NCBI GenBank assembly: GCA_001661245.1
Contig: KV454014.1
Location: forward strand, 1,246,691 to 1,310,690
DNA length: 64,000 bases
From: Pachysolen tannophilus NRRL Y-2460
Taxonomy: Eukaryota; Ascomycota; Pichiomycetes; Alaninales; Pachysolenaceae
Reading direction: 5' to 3'
Shown: positions 9,257-20,200 of the stretch, in pieces
Layout: each line of letters begins with the position of its first letter
Position numbering within the stretch: the stretch's first letter is position 1
The notes under the pieces: generated by a model
Seen by the model: the letters and a program-made list of their open reading frames with translations, nothing else
What the model was told of the DNA's origin: nothing
The model's database searches: none
Made by a program: the position numbers and the translations under genes

Positions 9257-12196
9257 ATGGGGAGTACTAAGGGAATACGCATTGGCGGTAAGGATAATGG
9301 CGCTAATAGAAAAAATAGTCGTAATAAGAAAGTTAGTAAAAAAAACGAGAATTTAGATCAAGAGGAAATTGATTTTATTAATGGTGATTTTAGCGCCAAG
9401 TATCACATTAGAAAAAATAGTATTGAGTTTGAAAGCGACAATAAAAAAAATGATTTTGAGAAGGAGGAACCTTTGAATACTACAAATGTATTGAGTTCTA
9501 CTCCTTTGAAAATTACTGGTGGGTTTAGTGGCTTGAATTTAGCGAAAGAAAACATTATTGAACATAATCAAAATATAGTACCGAGATCTACATTAGAGAA
9601 AAAAAGACGGAAAAGTATATTATCAAATATGTTGTCAAGTAGCGCAAATACATCGAAAAATGGCCTTAGAGATAGACCAGCGTCTGAAAATTCGAGTTTT
9701 GTCACACAAAATCTAGGATTGACCGGTAATGATGATAATAAGGATAAGGATGGTGACAAAGAGCAGCAGCCAATTGTTGATGTTAACAATCCAAATCAAG
9801 AAGTTCTCGATACAGTTAATAGACATCTAGTCAATCAAAATGATTTAGTTTCAAATGCAAGTATGTTACCGTTGAAATCAAATAATTCTGCTTCAATTTC
9901 TTCTTCTAATGTCCAACAACAACAACAACAACAATCACTGTTAAAGGAAGGATTTGATTCTTTGCAATTAGCAGGTGGAGATATTACAAGAGAAATTTAT
10001 AACTGGGCTGAAAGACATAACCCTGGAACTATTCATAATGAAAGTTCTAGTGCTTTTGGATCACCTATTAAGAAATCATCAAGTTTTGGAGAATTTGGAA
10101 ATAATAAAAATCTTAAAAAGGCTATTAGCAAAAATAACAATATAGAAGGTTCAGATGATCATTACAATACATTTGATGAAGCTGTAGGCTCAGAAGATGA
10201 ATTGATGTCTGTTAGTGATATCAAGGTTCCAGGAGGTTTTAGAAGAAGTTTTATTGCTCAAAAATACAGAAATAAACAATTAGCACGTGAACAGAACGAA
10301 GGTAACAGTAACGCTCTTTGGAGAGGCAAAAGGAGTTCGAAAAAAGTAAGTAAACCTAATTTTTTCACTTCCAATTTCATAGAATTTTTAACGTTATATG
10401 GCCATTTTGCTGGTGAAGATTTAAGAGATGATGAGGAAAGCAATTTCCCACAATCATCAGATACGGAAAATTATTCTACTGAACAAGAAGATGATACAGA
10501 CAACAACTCACAATTTAGTGATTTAGAAAATAATGTGGTTTCTGATGATGAATTTAATCATAATAATCAAAATACATCTAATTTACATATGGAAAGAGCG
10601 TTACTTCAAAAAAATGCCAAATTTGCAATTGACAGGTACAATTCTTTTGGGTCTGCCGGAAGTCACAACACAAGTGATTTACAATTTAGGTATCAGTTAC
10701 AAAAACAGAACCTGCAGATCTTAAAGCAAAGGAAACAGAGAATTAAAAGAAAGGAAAGATTGAAAGATTCATATTCTTCTGTTAAAAAGGCTTCAACGTT
10801 TAAGACTTTCTTATTATTGTTAAAGGCTTTCATTGGTACTGGTGTGTTATTTTTACCTAAGTCTTTTTCTAATGGTGGATTGATTTTTTCAAATTTGATG
10901 CTCTTGGTCTTTTCATTATTGTCTTACTATTGTTTTGTGGTGTTAATTAATGTCAGATTAATAACTAATGTATCATCATATGGTAACATTGGTTTAATTT
11001 TGTATGGTCAGAATTTTGAACGCTTAATTTTACTCTGTATTATATTATCTCAAATTGGCTTTAGTTCTGCGTATATTGTATTTGTTGGTGAAAACTTCAA
11101 AAGTTTATATACACAATTCTTTAGTCTGGGATCTAATTTAAACATTGTTTATTTCATTTTTCTTCAATTATTAATCTTTATACCGCTATCTTTAACAAGA
11201 AAAATAGCAAAATTGTCATTTACTGCATTAATTGCAGACTTTTTTATTTTGTTAGGCTTGCTTTATGTTTATTATTATTCAGCTTTCAATATTTTTCAAG
11301 AAGGAATTGATTTAAACAATTTACAATATCTAAATCGTTCTGATTGGCCATTATTCATTGGAACGGCTGTTTTTACTTATGAGGGTATTGGTTTGTTGAT
11401 TCCAATTCAGGAATCTATGAAAAGACCTCAAGATTTCAATAAAATTCTTGCTATTGTTATAGGAATTGTCACTATTATATTTGTAACCATAGGTACATTA
11501 TGTTATCTTTCATTTGGTGATGACGTCCAAACAGTGATACTTTTAAATTTTCCAAAAGATTCTATATTAGTTAGGGTGATTCAATTATTGTATGCCATAG
11601 CAATATTATTATCTACTCCTTTACAGTTATTTCCTGCTATTAAAATAATAGAAAATTTCATATTCAAAAAAAGAGATGAAGAAGAGAACCATGACAATGT
11701 TGACAGTAACCTATATTTTTCTGAAGAATATAACAACAATGACAACCGAGAAAGAAATTCTCTTCTTAGTCCATTAAGAAGTAGCAGAAGTAATGCCAGT
11801 CAATATGGATCATCTAATCAAACTAATTTACAGTTGGCTGAACGTATTGAGGAAGCGGGTGATAAAGTTCTTTCTGGTAAAAATGATCCAGTTGTCAAAT
11901 CACAGAAAAATTTAACTAGAGTTGCGATTGTTCTTATGACTTGTTTGATAGCTTTTTTTGGTTCCAATGATTTAGACAAATTTGTTTCATTGGTTGGAAG
12001 TTTCACTTGCATACCCTTGATTTATATATTCCCACCTTTATTACATTTAAAACTATTAAATACTGATTCATTTAAAGAGCAAGATACTGGATCTTTGCAC
12101 AGAAGGTTGAAGGTTATTGATTACATCATATTGGCTCTTGGTATTATTATAATGATATATACAAGTTATCAGAATTTAGGTAGTTGGATACGTTAA
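9257..12196 (+). CDS. Vacuolar amino-acid exporter, AVT3/AVT4 type (AAAP family)
   Basis: A 979-residue membrane transporter starting at ATG 9257. Residues 1-510 are hydrophilic, Ser/Asn-rich and acidic, with a short poly-Gln run near 220. From about residue 513 the amino-acid/auxin permease core begins with STFKTFLLLLKAFIGTGVLFLPKSF and has about 11 hydrophobic segments to the C-terminus. A hydrophilic loop of about 90 residues lies near 805-890 (ERNSLLSPLRSSRSN and flanks). The closest S. cerevisiae proteins are Avt3 and Avt4 (about 700 residues), which export neutral amino acids from the vacuole; the cytosolic N-terminus here is longer. I cannot decide between AVT3 and AVT4 orthology. Confidence 0.85.
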   Translation: MGSTKGIRIGGKDNGANRKNSRNKKVSKKNENLDQEEIDFINGDFSAKYHIRKNSIEFESDNKKNDFEKEEPLNTTNVLSSTPLKITGGFSGLNLAKENIIEHNQNIVPRSTLEKKRRKSILSNMLSSSANTSKNGLRDRPASENSSFVTQNLGLTGNDDNKDKDGDKEQQPIVDVNNPNQEVLDTVNRHLVNQNDLVSNASMLPLKSNNSASISSSNVQQQQQQQSLLKEGFDSLQLAGGDITREIYNWAERHNPGTIHNESSSAFGSPIKKSSSFGEFGNNKNLKKAISKNNNIEGSDDHYNTFDEAVGSEDELMSVSDIKVPGGFRRSFIAQKYRNKQLAREQNEGNSNALWRGKRSSKKVSKPNFFTSNFIEFLTLYGHFAGEDLRDDEESNFPQSSDTENYSTEQEDDTDNNSQFSDLENNVVSDDEFNHNNQNTSNLHMERALLQKNAKFAIDRYNSFGSAGSHNTSDLQFRYQLQKQNLQILKQRKQRIKRKERLKDSYSSVKKASTFKTFLLLLKAFIGTGVLFLPKSFSNGGLIFSNLMLLVFSLLSYYCFVVLINVRLITNVSSYGNIGLILYGQNFERLILLCIILSQIGFSSAYIVFVGENFKSLYTQFFSLGSNLNIVYFIFLQLLIFIPLSLTRKIAKLSFTALIADFFILLGLLYVYYYSAFNIFQEGIDLNNLQYLNRSDWPLFIGTAVFTYEGIGLLIPIQESMKRPQDFNKILAIVIGIVTIIFVTIGTLCYLSFGDDVQTVILLNFPKDSILVRVIQLLYAIAILLSTPLQLFPAIKIIENFIFKKRDEEENHDNVDSNLYFSEEYNNNDNRERNSLLSPLRSSRSNASQYGSSNQTNLQLAERIEEAGDKVLSGKNDPVVKSQKNLTRVAIVLMTCLIAFFGSNDLDKFVSLVGSFTCIPLIYIFPPLLHLKLLNTDSFKEQDTGSLHRRLKVIDYIILALGIIIMIYTSYQNLGSWIR

Positions 12197-12270
12197 TGTA
12201 TGAGCTAAATATCTACAAATACTATAATCTACATATATATATATTTACATAAATTTATACATTTATAATA

Positions 12271-13335
12271 TTAAATATAGACGTATAGACATAAATCTTC
12301 TTTATTAAAAAAAGATTTGAATTCATCACTTTTTCTTTCGATATCATTAGGTAAAGGAATGACTAAATTTGATTTTACTAAATCATAATTATCATCATTG
12401 GTATTAATAACTAAATTTTTTCCTGTTGGATCATAATATAAACAATACTTATTTGTGGTTAGTTTTGATTTTATTTTAATTAATAATTTAAAATTATCTT
12501 TTGTATCATTGGGTCCTAATTTTATGAAAAAAGTTTCATATGTTAATTTTTCTTTCCCCACTGATTTAAAAAATTGTTCATTTTTGGTTGATTTTTTCTC
12601 AATAACAACTGGCGAAACAACAGGTGAAGTTATTTTCATATCATTAATTTCTTCAATTAAAGGTTTACTTGGTTTACTTGTTTGCAGCTTTTGTCCTAAC
12701 AATGTGGATAATCCGTTTTCAGAATCCACATTGATATCATCAGTGCCTTCATCAGCTTCATTCTGTAATTTTTTAGCTTCTATCAACGTCAATGGTTCAT
12801 TGTCATTCAAATTTTCTTTAAAAATTTTCAACTCATTTTGTTTTAATGAGTTAAGATCAATTTCCAACTCAATATCAGATTTAACAGATCCTTTATAAGT
12901 CATCTTTGGAGTGGTGATTGTTTCTCTGTCTATCATCAAGTCATCAAACTGAAACTCAATCGACTCAATACACCACTCCATCAATATGGTTAACAAATCC
13001 TTATTTAATAAACTCCATCTCATTGCAGTATCATTAATAATACAATCAACAACAAGTGATAAATTTTTTTTCTTGTCAAAATCTTTTTTCAAAATTGATG
13101 TCGTATATATAGGAATTTCCCATTTGTTTTCAATAATTAATTGGAAAGTCTTGTTTTTATCAAAATCATCCGTAGGCTTTGGAATATTTTTATCTGACAA
13201 AACATTTATGAATAATTTTGTTTGTGAAGGAAATTCCTTATAATTCGTTAATAACTTGGTCTTTATAACGAAAAAAGGTGTTGGTCTTATTCTTAATATC
13301 TCCGGAGACATACTTTTTTCCCTAATCAATGCCAT
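12271..13335 (-). CDS. PIH1: Pih1, R2TP (Rvb1-Rvb2-Tah1-Pih1) Hsp90 co-chaperone subunit
   Basis: 354 residues, starting at ATG 13335. The N-terminal PIH domain carries FFVIKTKLLTN, KLFINVLSDKNIPKP and FQLIIENKWEIPIYTTS, matching the order and spacing of S. cerevisiae Pih1. An acidic linker with the segment NEADEGTDDINVDS follows at about 200-215, and the C-terminal region is probably the CS-like fold that binds Tah1 (ETFFIKLGPNDTKDNFKLLIKIKSKL). R2TP assembles box C/D snoRNPs, PIKKs and RNA polymerases. It is convergent with the AVT gene, with 74 bp between the two stops. Confidence 0.9.
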   Translation of the reverse strand: MALIREKSMSPEILRIRPTPFFVIKTKLLTNYKEFPSQTKLFINVLSDKNIPKPTDDFDKNKTFQLIIENKWEIPIYTTSILKKDFDKKKNLSLVVDCIINDTAMRWSLLNKDLLTILMEWCIESIEFQFDDLMIDRETITTPKMTYKGSVKSDIELEIDLNSLKQNELKIFKENLNDNEPLTLIEAKKLQNEADEGTDDINVDSENGLSTLLGQKLQTSKPSKPLIEEINDMKITSPVVSPVVIEKKSTKNEQFFKSVGKEKLTYETFFIKLGPNDTKDNFKLLIKIKSKLTTNKYCLYYDPTGKNLVINTNDDNYDLVKSNLVIPLPNDIERKSDEFKSFFNKEDLCLYVYI

Positions 13336-14003
13336 CTCAATCTAAACCGCAAATCACAATTCAATAAATTAAAAAAAAACAATATTTGAAAAATAGTCAT
13401 AATCATCATCATCATCATCATCATCATCTTCTTCTTCTACTTCTTCTTCCATCATCTCTCTATCTACTCAATATTGACTTATTCTGCCACGAGCTAAGAT
13501 ATAAAAAAGTACGTGCCACTAAAAACCCGCTTTTACTATGGCTTTACTATACAATTTATTTAAATTGAGGTTTTACATATATAAAATGGGTTTTATAAAA
13601 GTTATAAATCTTTAAATATGTTTAAAATTAAATTTCAATCCATATGAGAGTAAAAATTTTATCAATTTGATTATAAATTGATTTTATCTGGCACCATATC
13701 AGTCACGAATTGTAGATGAGAGAGCTTTTAGTAAAAAGCCGTTGATAGCAGATCGCGGTAGTGCCGATATACACCAAAATGTACTAAAGAGGAAAATTTA
13801 AGGTAAGGTACGTTTCTTACTTAAGGTTATTTTTGATATCAGTTCAGTTCAGTTAGTTAATTCAGTTCGATTCAGTTCAGTTTAGTTGTATAATTGCTGA
13901 GAGAGCGATAAAAGCATTTAGAAAAAATTTTTTTTTTAAAAAAAAAGGATATTAAAAACGAAAATCTGTAACAAACAGGACAGGTCCTATATACTACTAT
14001 TGT
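13336..14003. other. Intergenic region upstream of PIH1
   Basis: This holds an (ATC)n/(TTC)n microsatellite at about 13400-13450 and a degenerate TTCAG repeat at about 13838-13888. The right end is the 3' flank of the zinc-cluster gene. The 13386-13568 frame (HHHH/LLLL run) is only a translated microsatellite. No RNA gene is seen. Confidence 0.5.
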
Positions 14004-16754
14004 TCAATCCATGTTTCGGTAGACATTATTATTGAATAAATCATTACCGAACAAAAGGTCTATTAGTTCAGTATCAAATAGCATGCTATTATCAAAGCTA
14101 TAGTCTATGGATGCTGGTGTAATATTGACTGGTTGCTGGTCCGTTGACAGGAATTGAGAGTTGCCAATTTTATGTTCTTGATGTGGTTGTAAAGAGTGTT
14201 GCGGCAACCCGTATAGTGGCTGTTGTTGTTGTTGTTGTTGTTGTTGCTGATCACTAGCACAAGTGGTGTATTGGTGATTATTATTTTCATTGCCAGCAAT
14301 GTTATAATCAAGTTCCAGTGGGGAATGAGTAATGGTATTGGAAAAATTATTGACTGATGATACGAATGATTTATTAATCTTGCCATCTTTCTTGTTGAAA
14401 TCACCAGGAATTGGAGAAGAATTCAACTTTGTTGCATTGATTAACAAATTAATATTACTAGCTTCTTTGTTATTTTGAGGATATTCATTATTTTCGTTTC
14501 TGCTATTCTTTTCATAGCTTCTAATAAGGAAATTTAGATCATTGATTAAAATATCAATTATATCACTGATTGCTTTTAAACTTCCTTTAATTTTATCAAC
14601 ATTTCTCTGCTTCATAATATTAATCAAATTAACCGATTCTAACAAAGTATTAAAATTTACCTGATATTTAGTGTTTATGAAATCAACATCCACACTTTTA
14701 CTATTTGTTAATAATAAAATATAAGAAACCACTAAGACCATTGTAGCATGATATCCAATGAAAAGATCATTACATAAAGTACCATTGAAAAATTGCATTT
14801 GATCTTCAAATGCTAGAATTTTCGCAATTTCAATAGAAGAGTTCATACATTGACAAATGAAATCTAATAATGGATCATCATTTTTCAAAATTAAATTAGA
14901 ATGAGTGATTAAATATAATAAAAATGGTAATGATAGTGAAATATAGTAATAATGATATTGTAATAATAATGTTAATTTCAATTTACTTACTGGCTCTAAT
15001 TTATAATTTTTCAAATCTTGATCTAAATTGACATACCAGTTGTAAAATTTTCTCTTGATTGTTAAAACTTTTTCCATGTTTGTTAATGACAACAACTCAT
15101 TATTCAAATATAAAGTTTTTCTATATTCTAATAATTCAAACAGCAATTTGCTTAATTCACAATATTGAATATAATATCTTCTGTGCACCGATAATTTTTC
15201 TTCATCAGAATATTCTTCAATTTTCACTTTGTTTGATGTATTGTAACCAATAATACTTGGATATTCAACATTAATATCTTCAATTTGGATACAAGAAGAT
15301 CTCCCCATTTGGTTGCTAAACCGCAATTCTTGTTGAAACAAAGTCCACCAAGTTCTTTTCATTTCTTCCACTTTTACATTATTTGCTGTAATATTTACTA
15401 ATGATTGTCTATGCAAACCCAACGATATGGCTTGACGTGTAGCAAGTTCTAATAAAATATAACCACTTTCTCTTCTTCTTTGACTGTCCATGTACAATGA
15501 TAACAATAGCATACAACGAATACCATCTAAAGTAGGCGTTAAAACTATTTCAGACAAAACCAATTTGATAATGTTGATATATCTATTTATTAACAGTTCA
15601 TCTAATTTGCCATTTGAATTTGGATCATTATATAATTTACCCAATATCCATACAATGTAAATACAACAAATCTCGGAATTAGATAGTTGATCAGTTTTAA
15701 CAATCAAAGAATTTTGATTATTGTCTGTATCTATATTGATCAAATTCCAAAAAATCTCATAATTTGATCTAAATTTTGTTTCATCAAAACAATAAAAAAT
15801 ATCATGTAATTTGGAGAAAAAAGTATCAACGTAAATATCGGCTTCTTTTTTATTCAACAAGTTAACCAACGGGAATTTCCTTAAATCGATATGTTTCAAA
15901 ACATTTGGACTTAAAGGTTCTTGCAGGGAACTTATAATATTATCATTTCTAGGTTTTTTGCGGAAATGCGTTAGTGATAGAGCGTTTTTATCATTTGAAG
16001 TTTTCACGATTATATTGAAAATTGTACCTAAAAATGCAGGTGCACCCAATGGCCCAATATAATGGGAATTACCTCTATGGTCAACAATCACCTTATCCAT
16101 TGTGTTAGCTTGTCTTTGGGTACCAGCACCCGTAGCAATATTCTGGATTTGTGAACGTTTTTCAGTCGCATTATTTTCATCATTATTATTATCTTCATCT
16201 TCTTCATCTTCTTCTTCATCATCATCTTTTACTTTTTTTTGTCTTGTTGAGGAAACTCGTTGAACATCAAAAATAGTTGGATCTGGTTTAACCCTTTTAC
16301 TTGAAGTTAATAATATTGCAATATCTTTTAAACTATTTTCCTCTTCTTTTGATATACCATCCCTGGAAGGCATCTTCAAGTTTAAACTTGTCCCCAACTC
16401 TATCAAGACATCTATATTATTAACATCTTTATCAGGGTATAACCCACCAACTATTGTAAGCAAACATTTATAATGCAACCCAATATTTTCAATAGGACCA
16501 TGAACTCTTTTTTTCCTCTTTATAGTCGTTGTACATTCCAAATTCGATTTCTTGCACTGAACACAAGCAGTCTTTGTGTCATGTTTCAAATTAGAATCAT
16601 CAGATATTCTTTGACAAGCTATCTTTCTAACTTTACAACGATCACAACTAAATAAAGCCCTTTTCCTATCTTCAGCCTTCACCACTCTTCTCTTTGAACT
16701 TCTAATATTAGGTGATACAAATTTCGAAGTATACTGCAGCGGTATATTCGACAT
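14004..16754 (-). CDS. Zn2Cys6 binuclear-cluster transcription factor
   Basis: 916 residues, starting at ATG 16754. The zinc cluster is at about residues 36-75 (SCDRCKVRKIACQR ... ACVQCKKSNLEC) with a basic linker KRKKRVHGP after it. The loop between the third and fourth cysteines is unusually long. The motif PIENIGLHYKCL lies at about 86-97, and an acidic stretch (about 175-195) follows. The fungal-specific middle homology region runs from about 300 to 650 (DTFFSKLHDIFYCFDE, RCMLLLSLYMDSQRRRESGYILLELATRQAISLGLHRQ). The C-terminus is Asn/Gln-rich with a poly-Gln run and ends in an acidic/hydrophobic segment (DTELIDLLFGNDLF) that looks like an activation domain. I do not recognise a specific orthologue. 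Its own promoter has five CGG triplets. Confidence 0.88.
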   Translation of the reverse strand: MSNIPLQYTSKFVSPNIRSSKRRVVKAEDRKRALFSCDRCKVRKIACQRISDDSNLKHDTKTACVQCKKSNLECTTTIKRKKRVHGPIENIGLHYKCLLTIVGGLYPDKDVNNIDVLIELGTSLNLKMPSRDGISKEEENSLKDIAILLTSSKRVKPDPTIFDVQRVSSTRQKKVKDDDEEEDEEDEDNNNDENNATEKRSQIQNIATGAGTQRQANTMDKVIVDHRGNSHYIGPLGAPAFLGTIFNIIVKTSNDKNALSLTHFRKKPRNDNIISSLQEPLSPNVLKHIDLRKFPLVNLLNKKEADIYVDTFFSKLHDIFYCFDETKFRSNYEIFWNLINIDTDNNQNSLIVKTDQLSNSEICCIYIVWILGKLYNDPNSNGKLDELLINRYINIIKLVLSEIVLTPTLDGIRCMLLLSLYMDSQRRRESGYILLELATRQAISLGLHRQSLVNITANNVKVEEMKRTWWTLFQQELRFSNQMGRSSCIQIEDINVEYPSIIGYNTSNKVKIEEYSDEEKLSVHRRYYIQYCELSKLLFELLEYRKTLYLNNELLSLTNMEKVLTIKRKFYNWYVNLDQDLKNYKLEPVSKLKLTLLLQYHYYYISLSLPFLLYLITHSNLILKNDDPLLDFICQCMNSSIEIAKILAFEDQMQFFNGTLCNDLFIGYHATMVLVVSYILLLTNSKSVDVDFINTKYQVNFNTLLESVNLINIMKQRNVDKIKGSLKAISDIIDILINDLNFLIRSYEKNSRNENNEYPQNNKEASNINLLINATKLNSSPIPGDFNKKDGKINKSFVSSVNNFSNTITHSPLELDYNIAGNENNNHQYTTCASDQQQQQQQQQQPLYGLPQHSLQPHQEHKIGNSQFLSTDQQPVNITPASIDYSFDNSMLFDTELIDLLFGNDLFNNNVYRNMD

Positions 16755-17275
16755 TTTTTCCTTGCAAAGACAAGAACAAAAACAAAAACAAAAACAAAAA
16801 TAAACTAATCTCTTAACTTACTATAGATTTCACTAATTAATAATTATAAACTTAACTCTAAGGTTATCTATATTACCATTACCCGAATCTTGACTTACTT
16901 CTTTTTCATTATCTCTTCCCCGTTTACAATAGCCGCCTAAGTTCGCGGACTAAAAGGAGGAAAACAAAAATAGGCAAAACGGAGACGGAAACTTGTAAAA
17001 CGGAAATCTAAAAACGGAAACCTGAAAACGGAAGAAGGAGAAAAAAAATAATATAAAAGAGCCTTTTTTTATAGTTTGAGGATGGATTACATTCTATACT
17101 ACCAATTTTGATTCGTATATAATAAAAGTATTGAATTAAATCTTTACAAATGAGAAATCCCTTCAAAGTAATTAGGAAAGGATAGAAGATTAGAATTAAA
17201 AAAAAAAAAGGAAGAAAAGAAAAGGGATGAAAAGTAATAGAAATCTAAGTAAAATGTGCTGAAAAGTGCGGTCCA
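16755..17275 (-). promoter_or_regulatory. Upstream region of the Zn2Cys6 gene with phased CGGA repeats
   Basis: Five CGGA motifs lie at 16980, 16986, 17001, 17015 and 17029, the last four at 14-15 bp spacing and in one orientation, 226-275 bp upstream of the zinc-cluster start. A CAAAAA repeat lies near 16775-16800. CGG triplets are the usual half-site of Zn2Cys6 proteins, so autoregulation is a reasonable inference. The right part is the 3' flank of LTE1. Confidence 0.5.
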
Positions 17276-20200
17276 TCAAGGATCGCTTAGTTTTTTAGTA
17301 CATAAAACCATTTCATTTTCAGACAATGATTGGATATATAAGCATCTCGATAATATTTCATTATCCATTTTGAAATTGTATAATTTTGACCATTCGATAC
17401 ACTGTACTAGCGATTTGACTATATTGGCTAATGTTCTGAATTTTGCAAAATTGATTAACTTATCACATGATATATCAGCTATAACGGATTTGTCCTGACA
17501 GGAAATATTGGAATCATTTGGGCTACAATCTTTAATGAAAAAATTAGGCCTTTCTGCGTTGAAAATTAAATCCGATAAATAAAGACCCAAGAATGGTATG
17601 CAACCTTTTGATGGTATCAAGTTATTCAATTGATATCTTAAATTCTTAAAGTTATTTAAAGGTGAAGTTATTGTTTCCAAGTTTTTCAAAATCAAAATAT
17701 CACCTGGATCGACTGAATTCCAAGTATCTCTCAAACTGGATATTTTTGTCGATGTCAAGGCCAACACTATTTGCATTAAAGTTGAAAAATTTTGCAAATC
17801 TTTACAGTATTGCGCAATGTGAATATATCTGGAAATCACCATTTTTCTTTCAGATTGTTTTTTAGTCAATAAAACTTCTGATATGATCCAATTAATCATT
17901 AAATTGAATCTTGATATTACAAGATTAACTCCCTTTGTTCTTTCGCTATCTAAAAGTAATTCTAGCCAGCTGTTGATAGGCTCTATTGATTGATTCCACC
18001 TTTGTTCAATTAATTCCTTCCAATCAATTTCTAATAAAGCATCTTTCTCAATAACGGTAAAGTGTTTTGCTAAAGCTTCAGAGTCATAATTCAAAACAAA
18101 TGATATATGAATATCGGAATCCATTATAGAATCAATTGAAAAACAATCATTTTTTGAAGCGATTTTATTATTATCCGTGTTGGATTCTTTGGATTCTTTG
18201 GAAAGTAACGACGAAATTGGTTCAGTTGCTGGTGTCACAACAGAAGATTCACTAGTATTTCTTGCTAACAGGCCATCTTCTTCTTTGTTTGGAGTTGAAG
18301 AATATAACATTCCTTTCACAAATGAACATCTTGTCTTATTCTTTAATTTTTCGTTTGCATCTCCAGGAGATTGCTTGTCGCCAATAAGCAAATCTCTCAC
18401 TTTTGCCAGTAATTTAAGTTCGTCAATACTGCTCGATATATCGTCACTTTCAATTGCGTTGATCTCATCATTCAATCCAAGTATAACCATACCTTGTCGT
18501 TTCTCTTTGACGTATCTACCTTCCAATTTTAATAAAGCATGTTCAATTGGATCATCTCCCAACGTATCATCAGGAATAGCGGCTAGTTCGGCAATAGCAG
18601 TGGAAGTTAGACCTGGAAATGGAAGCATAATAGAGCCACTCGATCGTATTGAGGGAATCATACTGATTCTTTCTTGTGAATCCACAAATTCATTGTAATC
18701 ATCCAGATTCTCACAAAAGTCATCTGTTAACAGACTCTGTCTATTGCACAGTTCCTGTTCATCCATAATGTCGTCATCTAGCATTAACCGACTTTTGGTG
18801 CTCTGGTAATCATCTTGATCAATCTCATCCGGATGTTCTCCAGAGTCAGATTCATTATGCGTCTCCAAAGGACTAAGTATGTTTTGACGAAAAGAGCTAA
18901 TATTATCTCCTGAATGTTCTCGTATAATATTTTCATGAACTGACAATCTATATTGTCGAACTAAGTCAAAAAATGAAGAAGATTCTCGCTTAATAATGTT
19001 CATGGCAGATTTACTTACTTTTGTAACACAAAATGGTAAAGAGGTTAAATAGTCTAGATTTTGAAATTCAATCAAGTTTAATTCCAATTGCAAACAGGTG
19101 GATTTGTCTACCTCCTCAAGTTGAAGATTAAAGTTTCCAGCAACATCGGCTGGAATTTGAGCATCCAATTGTTCGGTTTCCAGAGCACTATTTAGCCCTG
19201 TTCTCAAATCATGAAAAGAGTTTTTCTTTTTTAATTTATTCTCGCTATCTTCGTCCTCCCCATCACTATTGCTGAGCCTATTAGTGGAAAGCACCGAATC
19301 GTATGTGATATATGATGTGACGGAGGTTCCGTCATCGTGATTTCCAATTCTCTGAACTGAAAATCTGTTGTGATTGATATCACCATCACTTATATTCCGA
19401 TTATTCTGTTGTAATTGACCATCGGCAACGCACCTTTTATCACCACCAGATTTAGAAGCCGTTGATTCGTTTGTAGACAGTTGCGAGTCGTAAGATATAT
19501 ATGATCTTGCTGAATAGACTGAATAGCGTTTTCTTGAAAAAGGTGTTGGTACGATCTTCAAGAAACAATCATCTGCTATTTCTTGAGATGGTTGTTGTTG
19601 TTGTGGTTGTTGCTGTTGTTGTTCAAATTGGAATATGGCGATGCTTGGAGAACTTGTTAAAGGTGTTGTCAAATTGTTATCAGTTTGCTGGCTGTTGTCC
19701 TCCTCTGAATTCTGGTTATTTTGCTCTTGCTCTGTATGCATTAATTCAGGGACATCATTTGACGCATCAAAAATTTGGTTGTCTCCAATAATAGTACCAT
19801 CTCTATCTTCAACCTCCTTTCCAGTGAGACCATTTGTTATCTTCAAATCATCTATCATGGACGGAACGATATCATCAAGCAACCTACTATCATTGTCACT
19901 ACTTGAAGTTGTGATTTTATTATTGTTGTAATCAAAAACTTCATTTTCGGTTATTACATCCTGACTATTTGTTACAATATGATCATTTTGAGCTCCAGTT
20001 ACATTGAAGGAATTGGACCAGTTGAAAGATATCAGCGATGCCTGGAATGAACTTCTTGAATTGTTTATATTACTTTTATTATCGGAAAAATTAATAGAAA
20101 TTTTGTCCGGTAAATTTTTAAACTTTCGGCTAAAATGTCTTTTTGTTGGTGATCGTTCAAACATGTTTTCTTGATCACTATTATCCATTTCAGATTCACT

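Noticed and set aside
13386-13568. 60-codon frame with a poly-His run
   Set aside because: Translation of the (ATC)n/(TTC)n microsatellite.
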